From Pycnococcus provasolii (Eukaryota; Chlorophyta; Pseudoscourfieldiophyceae; Pseudoscourfieldiales; Pycnococcaceae), in assembly GCA_938743325.2 (NCBI GenBank), contig OW568883.1:434001-498000 (forward strand): a stretch of DNA of 64,000 nucleotides, written 5' to 3'. This document shows, piece by piece, positions 31,249 to 45,300 of the stretch. Under the pieces are notes generated by a model. The model was not told the origin of the DNA. It saw nothing but the letters and a program-made list of their open reading frames with translations, and ran no database searches. The translations under genes and the position numbers were made by a program. Every line of letters begins with the position of its first letter. The first letter of the stretch is position 1.

Positions 31249-31653
31249 GTGGGAACGTGGAGCACGCAGCGCGTGGGTTTCGCAGCGCGGCGTGTCTTGT
31301 GGGACGCGAGCGCGAGCTCGCGCGCCAAGCGAGCGGCGCGATGGCGTCCGAACGCGGCGCCCGTTGACGAGGTGAAGGAATCGGAGCGCGCGCGGGCGGA
31401 TGCGATGGCGTGGAAGCCGTGGTACACACGCTTCCACGCCGAGCAGTTCGCGGCGGAGCTGCACGCGAAGCGAAAGCTGCGCCAAACCTCGAAGGTTCTG
31501 CGCTTGCCACGCGCGAATCGCAAGTGGAGGTGGGAGACGTCGAGGGACGTCGACGTCTATTGCCCGAGAGAGGGTGGTGGGAGGAGGTTTGTGTGCGCCA
31601 TCCGTGTGGGGAAGTCTGGAAGCTTTGTCACCACCGCGTCGGCGAAGGCGTAA
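31249..31653 (+). CDS. Possible small basic protein or exon, unrecognised
   Basis: Open frame of 134 codons, opening with GTG; the first in-frame ATG is at 31405, giving 82 residues (MAWKPWYTRFHAEQFAAEL...). The second half has mixed charge and aromatic content like a folded protein, and resembles in style a small organellar ribosomal or assembly protein, but no family can be named. It is divergent from SURF6. An upstream ATG exon joined by splicing cannot be excluded. Confidence 0.35.
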   Translation: MGTWSTQRVGFAARRVLWDASASSRAKRAARWRPNAAPVDEVKESERARADAMAWKPWYTRFHAEQFAAELHAKRKLRQTSKVLRLPRANRKWRWETSRDVDVYCPREGGGRRFVCAIRVGKSGSFVTTASAKA

Positions 31654-31819
31654 CTGCGAATAAGTTGTGGGAGGCTGGGAGCGGTGCGAGGTGCTGACGC
31701 CGCCGAGCTCGCTAAATGCTTACATGGGCGGCCGCGGGCACGTGGCACGTGACGTCAACCGCGCGATGATGTTGGAGCTCTTCGTCAAGGAGGAAGAAAG
31801 GACAAAAGAAAGGGCCCAG

Positions 31820-31842
31820 GGGCCCCCGGGCCCCGGGGGCCC
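31820..31842. repeat. Perfect G/C palindrome (11-bp arms, 1-nt centre)
   Basis: GGGCCCCCGGG and its exact complement flank a single C, within a longer 100% GC stretch (about 31811-31857). It lies about 45 bp upstream of the RT-RNase H fragment. Confidence 0.9.
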
Positions 31843-31886
31843 GGCCCGGGAGGCCCGAGAGAAAAGTCAGAAATGGCAGACTCAGA

Positions 31887-33053
31887 ATGGGGACCCCATT
31901 GAAATCTGAGGGAATCTCCCCGGCGGAGCCGGGGAATTCCCAGCCCCGAAGTGACAACTTTGGACTCGCTGCGGCGGTCCCGAATTTCAGCCGTATCCCC
32001 CACCTCGTGTCGGAGGTGATGTGTGCACTGCTGGCGGCTCCGACATCACACTATGTGGACGACTACTCGCAGGTGGACTTCGCGTCCAGTAAATGCAGCG
32101 TGCAGCACGCTCTGGCGCGCATCAGCAAGATCGTCGGCTTCCCAGTCGAGCCTTCTAAACGACAGACGATGGCGGCAAGCAATGTCGCTCTCGGCGTCGC
32201 CGTGGATCTAACAAAGGTGCATGAAGAGTCGTCGCCGATTCGCTTTTTCCCGGCGCCGGGACGCGTCGACGGCATTCTGAAGATAATCGAGTCGGCACTG
32301 GATGAGTCGTCACTTGCGCCAGGCATCGCCGACAGCCTGGTCGGGAAGCTGGGCTTCCTCGCAACTTCGTCCTACGGACGATGCGGTCGCGCAGCGAACG
32401 CGCCGCTGCGGCAGGTGGCCAACGGCTCTACCACGTCGTGGGTCGCGATACGCGACGCGCTGGAATTCTTCCAGCGAATCGTGCCTAACATCCCACACCG
32501 AACACAGAAATTCGCGCCGCCTCCGGCGCTATACGCAGTCTACTCGGATGCATCGCTGCAATTTATGTGCGTGGTCGCAGTCAATCGGATGACAGGCGCC
32601 ATCACGGTCGCTCGGACGGCGATTACTGATGATGTCGCTCACCGCTTTGCACTCGACCGCGCAAACATTGCGCACTGGGAGGCGCTCGCAGCGCTGAGTG
32701 GCCTTGCAACCTTCGCCCAGGAGCTGTCGGGCAGGTCCACAGTCCTGTTCATTGACAACACACACGTCGCCTCGAACTTGATTTCCGGGTACTCTGATCA
32801 ACGACAACTGGTGCAAATGATGCACACCTTCTGGGAGACGGCGGCGACGTGCTCAATAGCACCCTGGATTGAGTACGTAGCCTCAAAGTCCAACCTTGCA
32901 GACCCGCCGTCGCGACTACCGTTCCCTACCTGTTTCAGCAACTGGCCAAAGGAGGATTTGAACGAGCTGCTGTCCCGCAGCACCCAATGCGATTTTGTTT
33001 TTCCCACCCACCTTCCCCTTCACCACCCTCTGGGAGCCGCTCCTCGCCCCTAA
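31887..33053 (+). mobile_element. Truncated reverse transcriptase-RNase H, DIRS/Ngaro-like retroelement fragment
   Basis: 388 residues, open throughout. It begins inside the RT domain: the catalytic YVDDY motif is near residue 57, followed by the thumb-like region (FPVEPSKRQ, LGVAVDL). RNase H residues are all present in order: Asp in VYSDASLQF, Glu in HWEALAAL, Asp in LFIDNTHVASN and Asp in SNLADPPSR. The RT fingers and any gag, methyltransferase or recombinase are missing, so the copy is 5'-truncated. The RH arrangement and PPSR ending are reminiscent of DIRS/Ngaro-type elements. The frame is intact, suggesting a young or retained fragment. It sits between SURF6 and ATM. Confidence 0.75.
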
Positions 33054-33121
33054 GGCCTCGAGTGTCTGTCGGAGGGAACGGTGAACCCGCCGCCACTGCC
33101 TCAGTGGTCGGTCGCGGCAAC

Positions 33122-33170
33122 AGTCCTTAAATGTTGTAACTGCGCCTAAGGCGACGTTGCTTTAAGGATT
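33122..33170. repeat. Nested inverted repeat downstream of the RT fragment
   Basis: AGTCCTTAAA (33122-33131) pairs at nine of ten positions with TTTAAGGATT (33161-33170), and CGCC-TAA-GGCG forms a hairpin between them. It may be the terminal structure of the retroelement or a transcript 3'-end signal. Confidence 0.6.
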
Positions 33171-33382
33171 GCCCCTTCCCCACGTGACCGGGCGTGGCTA
33201 GGGCCCGCGCAGCGCTGGGGGGGGAATCCCACCAGGCTGTTTTTTTTTGGGATTTGGGCCTGCTTTGTAGTTTGTATTTTTATGACCTCCCGCCCCGTCA
33301 TTCATATTATTGTCTGTCTTGTCGATTTCACGTGTCAGCCATCAGCTTTTGTTTGGGCAGTCTCTCTCGCTGCTTTTGCGTG

Positions 33383-36300
33383 ATGGTGGTGGACTCTGCT
33401 GCTGCTGCTGCTGGTGTTAGTGGTGGTGGTGTGTCGCAGCATGCGCACGCACACGACGCGTCAGCGCGTTCACTCCTCGAATCTCTGTCAACTTCAATCA
33501 AACCACGTGAACGTCTACATGCAATCACGTCCTTAGAAGCACTGATCGAAAACGTCTCCTTCGCAAGACACGTCGACGCAAAGTCACTCGTCGTGCGATT
33601 CGTTGCACCCTCGAAACAGGAGAAGAGAAAACTCGCAACGTGGCCTGCACTGCTACGAGCGACGTGCGAATGCGTCGAAAAAGAACACAAGGCTTCCAAA
33701 TCAACCAAGGCGGGACTCAAGCCGGTGTTCACAAACGCCGTGCTCCGTGTCGTGCAAAAGGCGGACGACGCTTGGCGCACGGGAGGGAGGCGCATGCTCG
33801 CGCCGTGCATCCTTGACCTCTTCAAGCACATCCTCGAGATGGTCAGGGAAGATGGCGAAACTTCAGTCAAAAACGTAAGCTCGAACGTAAGCGCCGAGTA
33901 CAGAACGCTGCTCTCGCGCCTGCTCGACGTGCCCGCGTACTGTCAGGCGTGCGTCGACGAGGGTGCGCAGGAAGACCAACAGCCGTTCGCACAGCTCATC
34001 TTCTTCTACGTGGACATGCTCACAGAAAACGTCAACGTGCTTCAGGCGACGGGCTCGGGGCAAGGACACACCACAACGGCGGGTGGTGCCGCCAGCGCGC
34101 TCACGCAGCGCGCAAAAGTGCTCGGGTCGATGCTACGCCGATATCCCCTCGACATCTCGCCGAGCCTGGGCATCGTTCTCGTCGAATTTCTCGTCGACGC
34201 GCTGCGGTGTGATGGCGTGCCTCTCGACGGCCCAGCTGGAGCTGCACTCGTCGGTGCGCTCAACCAGCTCATGCTTCGCATGGGCCCGGACATCAACGTG
34301 TCTTGGGCAAGGCAGATTGACGCGGCCATCGCACCTAAGCTGCTGTCCACGTGGACGCGACACAGCACAAACGAGCTGACGCGCGAGGAAATCGCGCGAT
34401 ATTTTCGTGCAAATCTGCACCTCACTTGGATGCAGCAGAGAACGCAGATGGATGGGGATGATGACCGCGACACGGCGATGGCTTCACTGAGAGATTGCGT
34501 TGGTCGCGAGCTTGCACGCATTGCTGAGAATGCTGCGCCGCGCGACGCACACGCATTTCGCGTGCCCATGCGTGAGATTGGCGGCGCCGCAGATGCGCGC
34601 AGATACACGGGTGTCGTGCCACGCCGAGAGGTGGGCTTGACACTGCTTGCCGCCGATTTGGCAGTAAGGTGCTGCCACCATCCCAACGGAGGCGCTGCTG
34701 ACGCAGGCGGCGACGGACCGTCGCAGAAGCGCGCACGCATGAGCTCCACGACGTCATGCTCACCCTCCGCCACCGTCGCCACCACTGCCATATTCGCCAA
34801 CTCCGCCGCGGCGCTGGCGGCGCACTGCGCTGAAAGCCCCGCGGTGTACGTCCCAGTACTGTGCTGCACGCTAAATCATCCGCTGAACAGTCGGATGCTC
34901 GACGACGGCGGGCGTGAGGCTCTACTTGCCGCGCTCGCTGATTCGCTGCCCAAGGCGCTCGAGCTTGGCGCAGATGTCGAGGCACGCGTCTCAGCGGGAA
35001 CGCAGCTGTGGATGCTTCGCTGGGCGTCGCACCTAGCGGCGGCGTGGTCTTCTGGTTCCCATCATGCCGACTGGCTTCGTGTGCATCGCACCGTGGTGGA
35101 GGCGATGCCACTCTACGCGCGCAAGGAGCGCATCGTGCGCGAGGCGATGGATGCACTGTCTTGCATGGTGGCATGCAACCTGATCGACGCCCACGACGTG
35201 GGCATGATGCCACCCGAGACTGTCATAGTTGCAATGCCGCACGAGGCGGAGGTGGATGAGCCGGAGGCTTTGGACGAGGGAGCGGCAGCCGCGGCAGCAG
35301 CCCATATTGCCGGGCATTCAACCATAGCTCCCACGATGAGCACGCAATTGCGACGAGTGTCGTCTACGAACGCTACTGCCACCGTCGCGTCCACAAAATC
35401 GCAGTGGAGATCTCTGCCAACCTCTGTGGCGGCGAGACTGCACTTCGTCGGTCTCTGTTTCGCCATTCAGCCGCATCTCTCGGCCAAGACGCGGCATGAG
35501 GCGATGGAGTGGACTGCACGCACGATGTCGGCAGGTGCATCATGCGCGCCGGGTGATATTGGTGGTCTCGTGGAACGTGCGCTGAGCCGTGCGCTCGTTG
35601 GACTTGCTGGATTCGAACGCTTGGCAGAAGCCACGGAGGAGGTGGAGCGGTGGGAGGGTGCATTCCATGGACTGCCACTTGCCGAAGAGGACATCGAGCC
35701 GGAGTCGGCAGGATCGCGCCAAGTTGGTAATCATGCCAATGGCGCCGTGGCCACGATGCTCACCTCCACGTGGGAACAGGATGCGGCGCTCGTTCGGGGT
35801 GAGGAGGAGCTGCATCGACAGTATGGGCGCAGCTCCGGCGACGTTCTTGCAGGTGTGGGAGAAACGGCTTTTTGGCATTCTTCCGCATACGGGGAGAAGA
35901 AGGAGACTAACAATTCCTCGAAGACGACGTGCTGGCTTGGGCATGCACCCATTTCCGCGTGCGCGCTTTCACCGCACGAGCGCAGCGGTCTGCTCGCACA
36001 AGCTGCGCGCACGTGCGTGGACCTTCTCGACGAGGCGCTTGATTCTCGGGCGATGCCGCTCGCCACGAGCCTGTGGCGGTACACATCATGCATGGAGGTT
36101 TGCCTTCTCTTCGTATCAGATGGCATCGCACGGCGATGGCGTGGCGTAGATGCCGATGCCATGAACGAGCAGCTGAACGAGGTAAAGCGGGCACACGAAG
36201 CGTTCGCGAAGCGCCTTGGCGACGCTCTCGACAGTCTTGATCCCGTCGCGTCGCTCGCCGCGGGCAAAGATCCGCTCTTCGGTGCCAAGGCGAAGGCGAA

Positions 36301-39300
36301 GGCGACGTCCTCGTCCACATTTGCAGACGTGGAGGAGCTTCGCGAGGCTGCTCTTGCCGCATCCGCTATGTGGTGTCGTGCACGTAGCTTTTTTTCCAGG
36401 ATGGACAGCAGTGCTGCTAGCATGGCAGACGCTGGTCATGCGGTTGCATCGCTCTCCGCATTTGCATCCGACTTCGCCCAGGAGGCTTCTGGATCTTGGG
36501 CCAGTCACCTGACGCGTGGCTTGCAAGGCGCATTCCGCACGGCATGCCAAGCATGCAGCGGAGGAGGCAGAGGAGATGTGGCTGAGATTGCGGACGAGGA
36601 CGCCTTCGACGATATTCGATCGTCGGACGATGCCGCGGCTGCAGGTCGGGCGCGACGTGCACGGCGTGCGTGCGTGGTATTCGCACGGATCTGTGCCAGC
36701 ACCACATTTGCGGACTGTGGCATTGCCGCGCTGCGCATCTTTGGAGGTTGGCTTCGCGATGGCTTCGATGGCAGCGACGGCATCGACGATATTATCTCTT
36801 CGAGTCGCGACGACATGAGTGAAGCTCTCGAATGGGATCCCATGCGTGAGCTTCGCACCGTTGCGCGAGGCTACCTCGAACTTCCCAAGATTGGCTCGGA
36901 AGCGGACAAGGCACCAAAACACATGGATTCATCGGTGCTTGACGAGATTCTCTACCAGATGGCGAGAAGCCTTCTCGCCACCATTTCACGCTTCGGTGCG
37001 TCGGCGATCGGAGATGCGCCAAAAGCACTGGCGGCGTGCGTGTACGTGTGCTTCGCACACTCTAGTCTCGTCGGCGAACGGCGCTTTGGTACGGCACTGC
37101 GCGCCGCGCTCGAATCGTTCCGTGCCGTTCTGTGTGCACTGCGAGAGCGAGCACGCACACGTGTCTTCATGGCAAGCATGTCGCACGACGACTTTCGATC
37201 GGAGCCTTTCTCGCTCGCTTTCTTTGCTATGATCGAGCTCACTGCATGTGTGGAACCGGTGGAGTGTAATTCTGTCCTGACGCGTGCTCCTCAGCTCGAG
37301 CTACTCGCAACCGTGGCTGCGCAGAGTCTTTGGACAAATGAGGCGGCTGCGCGTGCGGGAACGCTGCACGATACATGCAACTCGCAGCCTGATGTGGAGA
37401 CGGATGGTGAGGCAGAAAGCTCACGGAATTGTTTTCTCAAGATATTCGACAAGATTGTGAAAGGTCTGGACGACACATGCTACGACTTGCGAATGCTCGC
37501 GGCTACGTACGCTGCGCACATCATGTTCCAAGCGGAACGTTGGCACGATGCGGGTTCCTCGGAACGTCTCAGAGGCGCAGTCCTCTCGCTCGGGAGCAGA
37601 ATGAGGCAGCATGAGAGCGGTTTATCGGAGGATGCGTCGCGTATCGCGGAACTTGTGACGGGCCTGGCGCGCGGGAGTGCTGCGGCAGATGCTCAGAAGC
37701 TCTTCACGGAATGTCTGAAAAAGCTTCGCATGGGCTCTCGCAAACGACGTGGCAATGCTTCATCTGAAAGTCAGCAGAGCTCGCAACCACGACGTGCTAG
37801 CAATGGCATTCGTGGTCCTGGGGACATTCGAAGCTACGTTCAGGTGCAGGGCACGGAGGCGGAAATGCAAGCGTCCCTGCAAGCGAAGGCGAAAGCTGCT
37901 GCCGCCGTGTCTCGCACGTCGACAGGCATTTTCTTCCTAGCTCGCGCCGCCACATGCTCCATTTCGCTTGAGCGGGAGGCCCTATCGATGATTGCATTCG
38001 CCGCAGCCGACGGTCAGGACGAGCTTCTCTCTTTAGCACGTGTCGCGTTCGATGCCATTGCATGGGCTCATGAGCGCGTGCCTACTGGTGGCGCATATGG
38101 AATAAGTGAAGCACGGTCGATGGATCTTACGTATCACTTCGCACTTCAGCAACGTCCTTTCGCCGAAATCCTGCGCTTGCAGCAGGTATTTGGAGCTCCC
38201 GGCGAGCCAGCGGCGGCATTTCAAAGGCGCTGGGCTGTGCGACTGCTTACGTGGTACTGGACGCAACGCGAAACACGGCTCTTGAATTACACCAACGGCG
38301 TGTCGCAGGATGACCAATCTACCGAACATTCAAATGAGAGTGCAGATGCCGTCGATCGCGACATTGTCGCATGTCTGGAAGCGATTCGTAGCCCAGGTAG
38401 CGCTACAAGCCCGCAGGTGGCAGGCTTGGCATTCCTGCGTGCGTCTCACTGGCGTGCCATTGTCCCGAAGCTGCCAATTTTGGGGATGCCCTCCAATGCG
38501 CACGATTTTCGCTTCGATCAGGAGAGGTCTCTTTTGCTGCATATGATGGGCATTTCCAAGATCCGCGAAGGCAAAGCGTCGAGACCTACGACATCCACGT
38601 GGCTTCCGCTCGATAGTAGCGGACGGCGCACGCCGATAGGCTTGATGATCATGGAAGGAGATAACGAGGAAAGGCTGGAGCAAATTTACGCGCACATGGA
38701 GAGGCACATGTGTGACATTTTGTACGAACTCTTCCTCCTCGCCGATCCAGGCACGAGCACGGACTTGGCAAGGGCTGGATCTAGCGGCATCTCATCTCTA
38801 GCGGCGGAATTAGGTGCCCCCTCAAAAGCAAGTCTGAAGCGTGCCGTTCGACGGCCACGCTTTGCCATGGCGGATATTGCGTATTCAGTTTGGGCATTGC
38901 ACAAATTTAAGCCGGAAGATGTGAACACGAAACCTCCTCTTATGGATGCTGCGATTCTCTTTGCTGTCGCATGTAGGCTGACGGCGTACGTCGATGCAGC
39001 TCGTGGTGAATGCCACACGCTTGAACGGTTTGCTTGCCTCGAGACACTGATCGATGCAGTGACAAACCCAAGAGACGGGAATATTGGCAGCCAGGTGAGC
39101 GGCGGCGACGCGATTGGCGAGGCGAATCCTGCATACCTGCCACCAGATGTTGCTCGCATCCTGCTTCACGGTATAGCACGCACAGCTCTGCGATGTGCGC
39201 CGGTTCGCCCGCGAGCTTGTGCGGCAATGGCGAGCGTTCTGTCGACAACACGCAAGAGGCACTCGGAAATAGATGAGAGCGATCGTCTTGCGCTCGGTGA

Positions 39301-42300
39301 CGTTTGCCACGCCGTGGTTTGCGCATGCAGCTTTAGCGCGGAAGCGCACGCGACGCCTGTGCTAAAGGAACTGATCGCCGCGCTAACAGACTATCCTGTC
39401 GCGGCGGAACAGGATGAAGGCAAGCTCGCTCTACGCTCGAGTTTTCCGCTGCCGTGCAGAATGGTAGTATCGTACGATGCGTCTATGCAGAGTACACCGA
39501 CGCTCAATATGCATGTGGATGAGTCGCAATGTGGAGACGCTAAGTCAGCGGTGGCGGCCTTCAACATGCTGAGAAAAGCTGGCATCAATCCACCAAGCTG
39601 GGATGTGCAGGTGAGATTGCTTGCCTGGCGCCGCATGCGCCACTTCGACGCGATGCAGGCTCGACGCGAGCGAGGTCTCAACCGTGCCGATGCCGCACCG
39701 CCCGTGCAGTTGAAGGAAAACGTCATGCGTGACAACGATCAACGCACCTGCTCGGTGGGCGGGACTTTTTTAACGGCGCACGGCGTCACCCTAGCGAAAG
39801 ATACTCTCGCAGCTCGTGAAGCTGCGGGCACGCTGGCCTCCGCAGGAGCACTGCGTCGCGAAGCGCGCGACTTGCTGTCCATCGTTGAGCTCACGCAGGA
39901 TGAATCGCTTCGCGAGCTTGCCGGTCATCTGCTCGTTCTCGCTGGTCCCTCGAACGATCCCTACGACGCCGTGCTTTCGCTAGAGAGTGCGCGTTGGCGC
40001 ATGCAGGGACAAGCGGAGAGAAAGGAGGAGAGCAAGTCGCACATGGAGGAGAGAAAGAAGATATTGAGCACTGCCACGAGCGGTGCATGGGCTGACGCCC
40101 TTGGCAATGTGGAGGCGGCAGCATCTCAGATGATAACTCGTGCCAATCAGCGCGACTTCACATACATGGCTGATTCCGCAGATAGGTTGTTGAAGGATCA
40201 CCCGCTGATGAAGGACATTGCGCAGGACAGGAAAAGGGGCCCCTGCGTGATGTTGGATTGCATCCTATTCGACGCCCTCGACGTTGCGGTGCGCTGCCTC
40301 TGCGACAATCTTGGGCGTGCCTGGTGGGACGTGGATGGCGGCGTGTTCGGTGCAGCGGGCGAGGCTGGCGCGCAGCTGACGGGATGCGTGTGCGCCGCGC
40401 TGCTTAGCATATTCGCGCATCCCGTGGGGAGTCGTGTGAAGAGCACCAGACACCTTAAGCGCGTGCTGGCGGCGCGTCTAGGAGCTCTCCGCGCGACGGG
40501 CCAAGACCACCTGTCGTGGAGTAGCCTGCTCGACGACGCGATGCGCCGGTCTCTCGGCGCCGATCCCGTTGGCGCACCGCCACCTCCACCACCTCACGAC
40601 GCCAGCCTCTGGCGTGCAGCATGTGCCGACGTGCACCGCTTCTCACGCCTGATGTGTGCAAGTCTATGCTACCATTCGGCGTGTCCACCTCTGCAGGCAC
40701 TCTGGCCCATTGCGCTGCGCGATGGTAATCTGGCACGGCGGCTAGCACCGTACGCCCTGCTCTTCTGCGCGGTGCAGGCTGGCCCTACAAACTTTTATCA
40801 TGGAGTGGACGACGATGGAATGCCCAGCCAGGCGCTCGATGCCACACCGACGGCAAATGGCGAGGTGGCGGCTGTGCAGGAAATGGAGTGGGAAGCGGAT
40901 GGCGGCGCGGCCACGACGACTCGCCTGGTGACGCATTTCAACGGTGTCCTCCTTTCGAATGTGGCAAAGGATGAGTTGCTAGGACCCATCGCTAGTCTTG
41001 GCAAGGGTGATGATTGCAATTTCTATGCCTCTGCTGCCGCGAGGCGCTCCGCACAGGCATGCACCATCAATGTGCTGCGCTGGCTGGACTTTTTCAGGGC
41101 TCAGCATATTTACAGCCGTCGCATTCAGCCTCTCAGCAGGCATGGCCAAGATGTGCTGTCGGCGCAGACGTGGGCCGTGCCTTGGTATCTCATGGTGACA
41201 CCGGAGGTCATTGCATCTGCAAGTCTCGCGGTAAAGCTGGATGCAAGCTGTGTGTTCTGGTGCGAACGTGCGGTACGCTGGGAAGCTTCTTTGTCAGCGT
41301 CTGCGGCACCGGAGGATGAGTACATGACGACGCCCGGCTCATCGCCTGCATCAGGCAGCATGCTCTCGACTGCGTGCCCATTGTCGTGGCATCCGAAACG
41401 CGCGTGTGGCCTGAGTACGACCGACGCCATGCTACTTGCGGTGTATCGGCGCAGCACGAAGGTCAGCGATGGAATATATGCGGTTGCGGCAGGTGCCGAT
41501 CCTGATGCTGGCGCGGCGCTCGACGCAACCACGGGACGATGGAGCAGCGTCGTCTCGACGCTGGCACCCGCGCCGGGCTCTTCCTCAAAGACCCTTCCAC
41601 CCAACCTATCCGACGCTTTGCGCGAGCTGGGTGTGTCGGCGCTGAGTGACCGCATCTTTGGCGGAACTCTGGCGGAGACGCAGCGCGGCGTCGCATCTCA
41701 GTTGGGCAGCTGGGGTGTCGCTGCGTCGATCGACGACAATGCTGGTGGCGAGGCGTCGTTCGTGTCCAACGTAAGTGCTGGCGTTGACTGCCTCACGTCC
41801 GATGATGCGACTGCGTTTCGCGCTTGCGCGTCTCGTGCACTGGCATCAGCATTTACTGCTGGTGGCGATCATCCCTTCCTTGCGCTGGAGAACGCAGGTA
41901 TGCTCGATTTGCTCAGCATGCGGCTCTCCGCTGTGGCGTGCCTCGAGGCGGCGGCGGACGGCCGTTGGGCGAACCCAGCCGCACCGCGCAACATGGACGC
42001 TGCTGCGTGGCACAACGCCGTGGATGCGGAGATGAATCCGCTCCCACGTGTCGCGTGGCTTCTCGCGCGATGGGATGCGATCGCTCCGCACGACCCTCTC
42101 TTTGGCGACGACGAGATGGGCACCAGCGTGGAGGATACGGCACCTCGCCGTGGCATCCTCGGTCCGCAGCACGCGACCGTGATGCGCGCTGCACGAGATG
42201 TGCTGCGAGATGTGCAGCTCGCGGTACTGCGGGAACATCCGCTTTGCACGTCGTGCGGCGACGTGATGGGCGTGCTTCCCATCTACCTGACCGCCGCGGC

Positions 42301-45300
42301 GCGCGAGTGCCGTCTCGCGGGGCGCACGGGCATGGCCCAGGCGCGTCTGAAGGAGCTGAAGCGAGTTGCGGATGCGTGGAAGACGACGACATCTTCTTCC
42401 AAATCGCCAGCTTCAGACGCGCTTGCGGCTTTGGTCTCCACGTGCGATTATCTTCTGTGGCAGCGTGAGGAGGCTGACGTGCTATGGGATCTGGGTAGGC
42501 GAACGATGAGCAGGGAGGCGCACGAATACCTGTGCCGCATGGTGGGGGGTATCGAAGGTTCCATGGGTCGTATGGAAAAGAATGTGCACCCCGTGATTCG
42601 CGCGGATATCACCCGCTCGTACGCGAGCCGCCTAAAGGCTTGCGATCAAGATGACAACGCGACGATGATTCGCCTGTTCGATTTGGCAGTGGAGTCGGCG
42701 ATGGGGGAGGGAAGTCAGCCAAGTCAGACGAACGGTGGTTTGCACACCGCGTGCGCGCCTCCTCTGAGCGACTTTCTCGAGCGCTTTGCGGTATCGCAGA
42801 TGGCGCTCTCCGACCGCCCGGCGACTTCTCGCGGGTCGCAGATGCTGGCGCCGCCGGCGCTGTGTCACGACCACCAGCGCGCCCGCGTGCTTTGTCAGAG
42901 CCACTTCTCATTTGCGGAGTGGAGCTTCACCGAGATGCAGAGTCGCCTGGATTATGCCTCGGGCAACGAAGGGAAGGAGCGCGAGCGCCTTCGCGAGAAG
43001 CGAAAGAAGGATCTTGAGGACACGAAGAACCTCTACCTCGCATTGCGCGAAGAGTACCAGAAGATAAACAAGAAGGGTGGTAATGCGGAGCAGCAGCAGA
43101 AAAAGCATCGCGAGCTTAAAGATTTAGCGAGCAAGCACGGCACGTTGACCGGGATGATTGAGATTGACGTGCGTGAGGCGGAGGAGGCTCGGCAGGTTGT
43201 CGAGACGAATCGCCACCACGCGGCGAGACACTATCACCTTAGCCTCATGGAGGGTGACTGGAACAATGTTTTGGGTGCGTACCGCCTCGCAAGCCTTTGG
43301 TTCCGCTTCCCCAAGGACTCGTACGTGGCTTCGATGGCGGTGTACGGATCGTCGACGCCGCCGAGCGGCGGGGGTGCAGGTGCCACCTTCGTCGCGCAGC
43401 TCAGCCACAAGTGGATTGGACTGGCAAACCTCATTGCGAGTCGCCTTGAGCCGGTGGATGTGGGCGATCCTGAAACAGCCGTATTTCGCCGTAGCATGAT
43501 TGACGCCATGGCTGCGCTCTGCATTCACCACCCTCACCATGCGCTGTACGACCTGCTTTGTGTTTGTCACGGCAGCTACGGCGTGAATGGCAGGGACACG
43601 ATGGGAGATCATGTGTCGATGACCGACGGTGCGTACCAGGTGAAATACGATCGAGTACGGGCAGCACGCGACTGCCTGAATCTCGTGAAAGAATCGGGCG
43701 GAGGAGGAGGTGGTGGTGGTGGTGGTGGTGGTGGTGGTGGTGGACGCCGCGGGGCTGGTCGTCCAGGAGCATCCAGTAGCACTCGGGTGCCCATTTCGTC
43801 CACGGTGGACATTCGCAGGGTGGTTTCTCAGTACGAGTCTGTCTGCGAGGCGTACATCGAGCTGGCTGCGAAACCCGTGAGGAAGCAAGATGTCCAAACG
43901 AACGATCGAGACAAGCTGAAGGTTGACATCCCACGGAATATATCGTCGTTGAAAGACCTCGACTACGTGCCCATTCCAACAAATCAGATCCCCGTGTCAC
44001 GCGAAGCACGCTACCCCGTTACGTCGTATCGCAGCTGGAAGCTGATCAGTCGGGTGGACATCATCCCGGGGAGCGTCAACATGCCAAAGAAGGTGGAGCT
44101 GAGGGACAACTACGATGCCACCTGGAGCCAGTGCCTGAAGAGTCAGACGGCGGAGCACGGTCACGACGACATGCGTCAAGATGCGATTATGATCCGATTC
44201 TTTCGCCTGGCCAATGTGCTCCTTTCACGCGATGCGGCGACGCGAGCTCGTGGCCTGGAGATGCTCACGTACCGCGTGATCCCATTCACGCCGTTCGCGG
44301 GTGTCGTGGAGTGGGTCAACGACACCGTGGAGCTCAGGCAGTGCGTGAATGGCTGCCACATGCGTCACGGCAAAGAGGGCGACTACACGCCAGAACATTG
44401 CCGTCGCAAGATGGATGAGGTTCACGCCGATCACAACAAGGTTGTGGCCAGGTACGCTGGCAAGGACACCGTGGATGCGCGCAACAAGGTTTCAGCAAGC
44501 GCTGCCAAGGTGCGCGACAGGTTCGAAGACGTGTGCGCTCACTACCGCCCATGTCTGCACAACTTCTTTCTGGAAACGCAGGCGACACCCGCGGCTTGGA
44601 GCGTGGGTGTGAGCTCATTCAATCGCAGTGCGGCAGCATCGAGCATCGTCGGCTTCTTCGTTGGGCTGGGCGATCGGCACCAAGGCAACATCCTCATCAA
44701 GCGTGCTACATGTGAGGTGGTTCACATTGACCTTGGTATTGCCTTCGAGACGGGTAAGACGCTCGCAATGCCCGAGAGCGTTCCGTTTCGCCTGACGCGT
44801 GACTTTGTCGATGGTCTAGGTTCGAGCGGTGTCGAGGGCACATTCCGCAGGTGCTGCGTGGAGACGCTTCGTGTTCTGAGGGACTACAGCGGTCCCTTGC
44901 TGAGCACGCTGGAGGTGTTCTTGTACGACCCTCAGTACAAGTGGAATCTGAGCACTCGTCAGAGACATGGCATTGATCGCAAGAGGAAAGGAGGTGGTGG
45001 TGGTGGTGGTGGTGGTGGAAGGAGGAGGACGAGAGCGACGGGTGGTGGGGTGGAAGACGACGGCGATGATGATGGTGGCGATGTGGAGGAGGAGGAGGAG
45101 GAGGATGGTGGTGGTGGTGGTGGTGGCGACGATCATCCTCATGCGGATGACAACAGCATGGAGGACGAGTCGACGGATGCTCGCAGTGCACTTTTTCGCG
45201 TTCGCGAGAAGCTGCTGGGCGTGTGCGACGATGGACTCGTGCGAGGTGCTGAAGGTCAGGCGAGCAGCCTGCTGAGCGAGGCGACGGACGTGAGCCGCTT

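Noticed and set aside
33194-33382. N-terminal extension of ATM from a GTG codon
   Set aside because: No ATG; the sequence is non-coding in character and the ATG at 33383 precedes the TAN-like motif.
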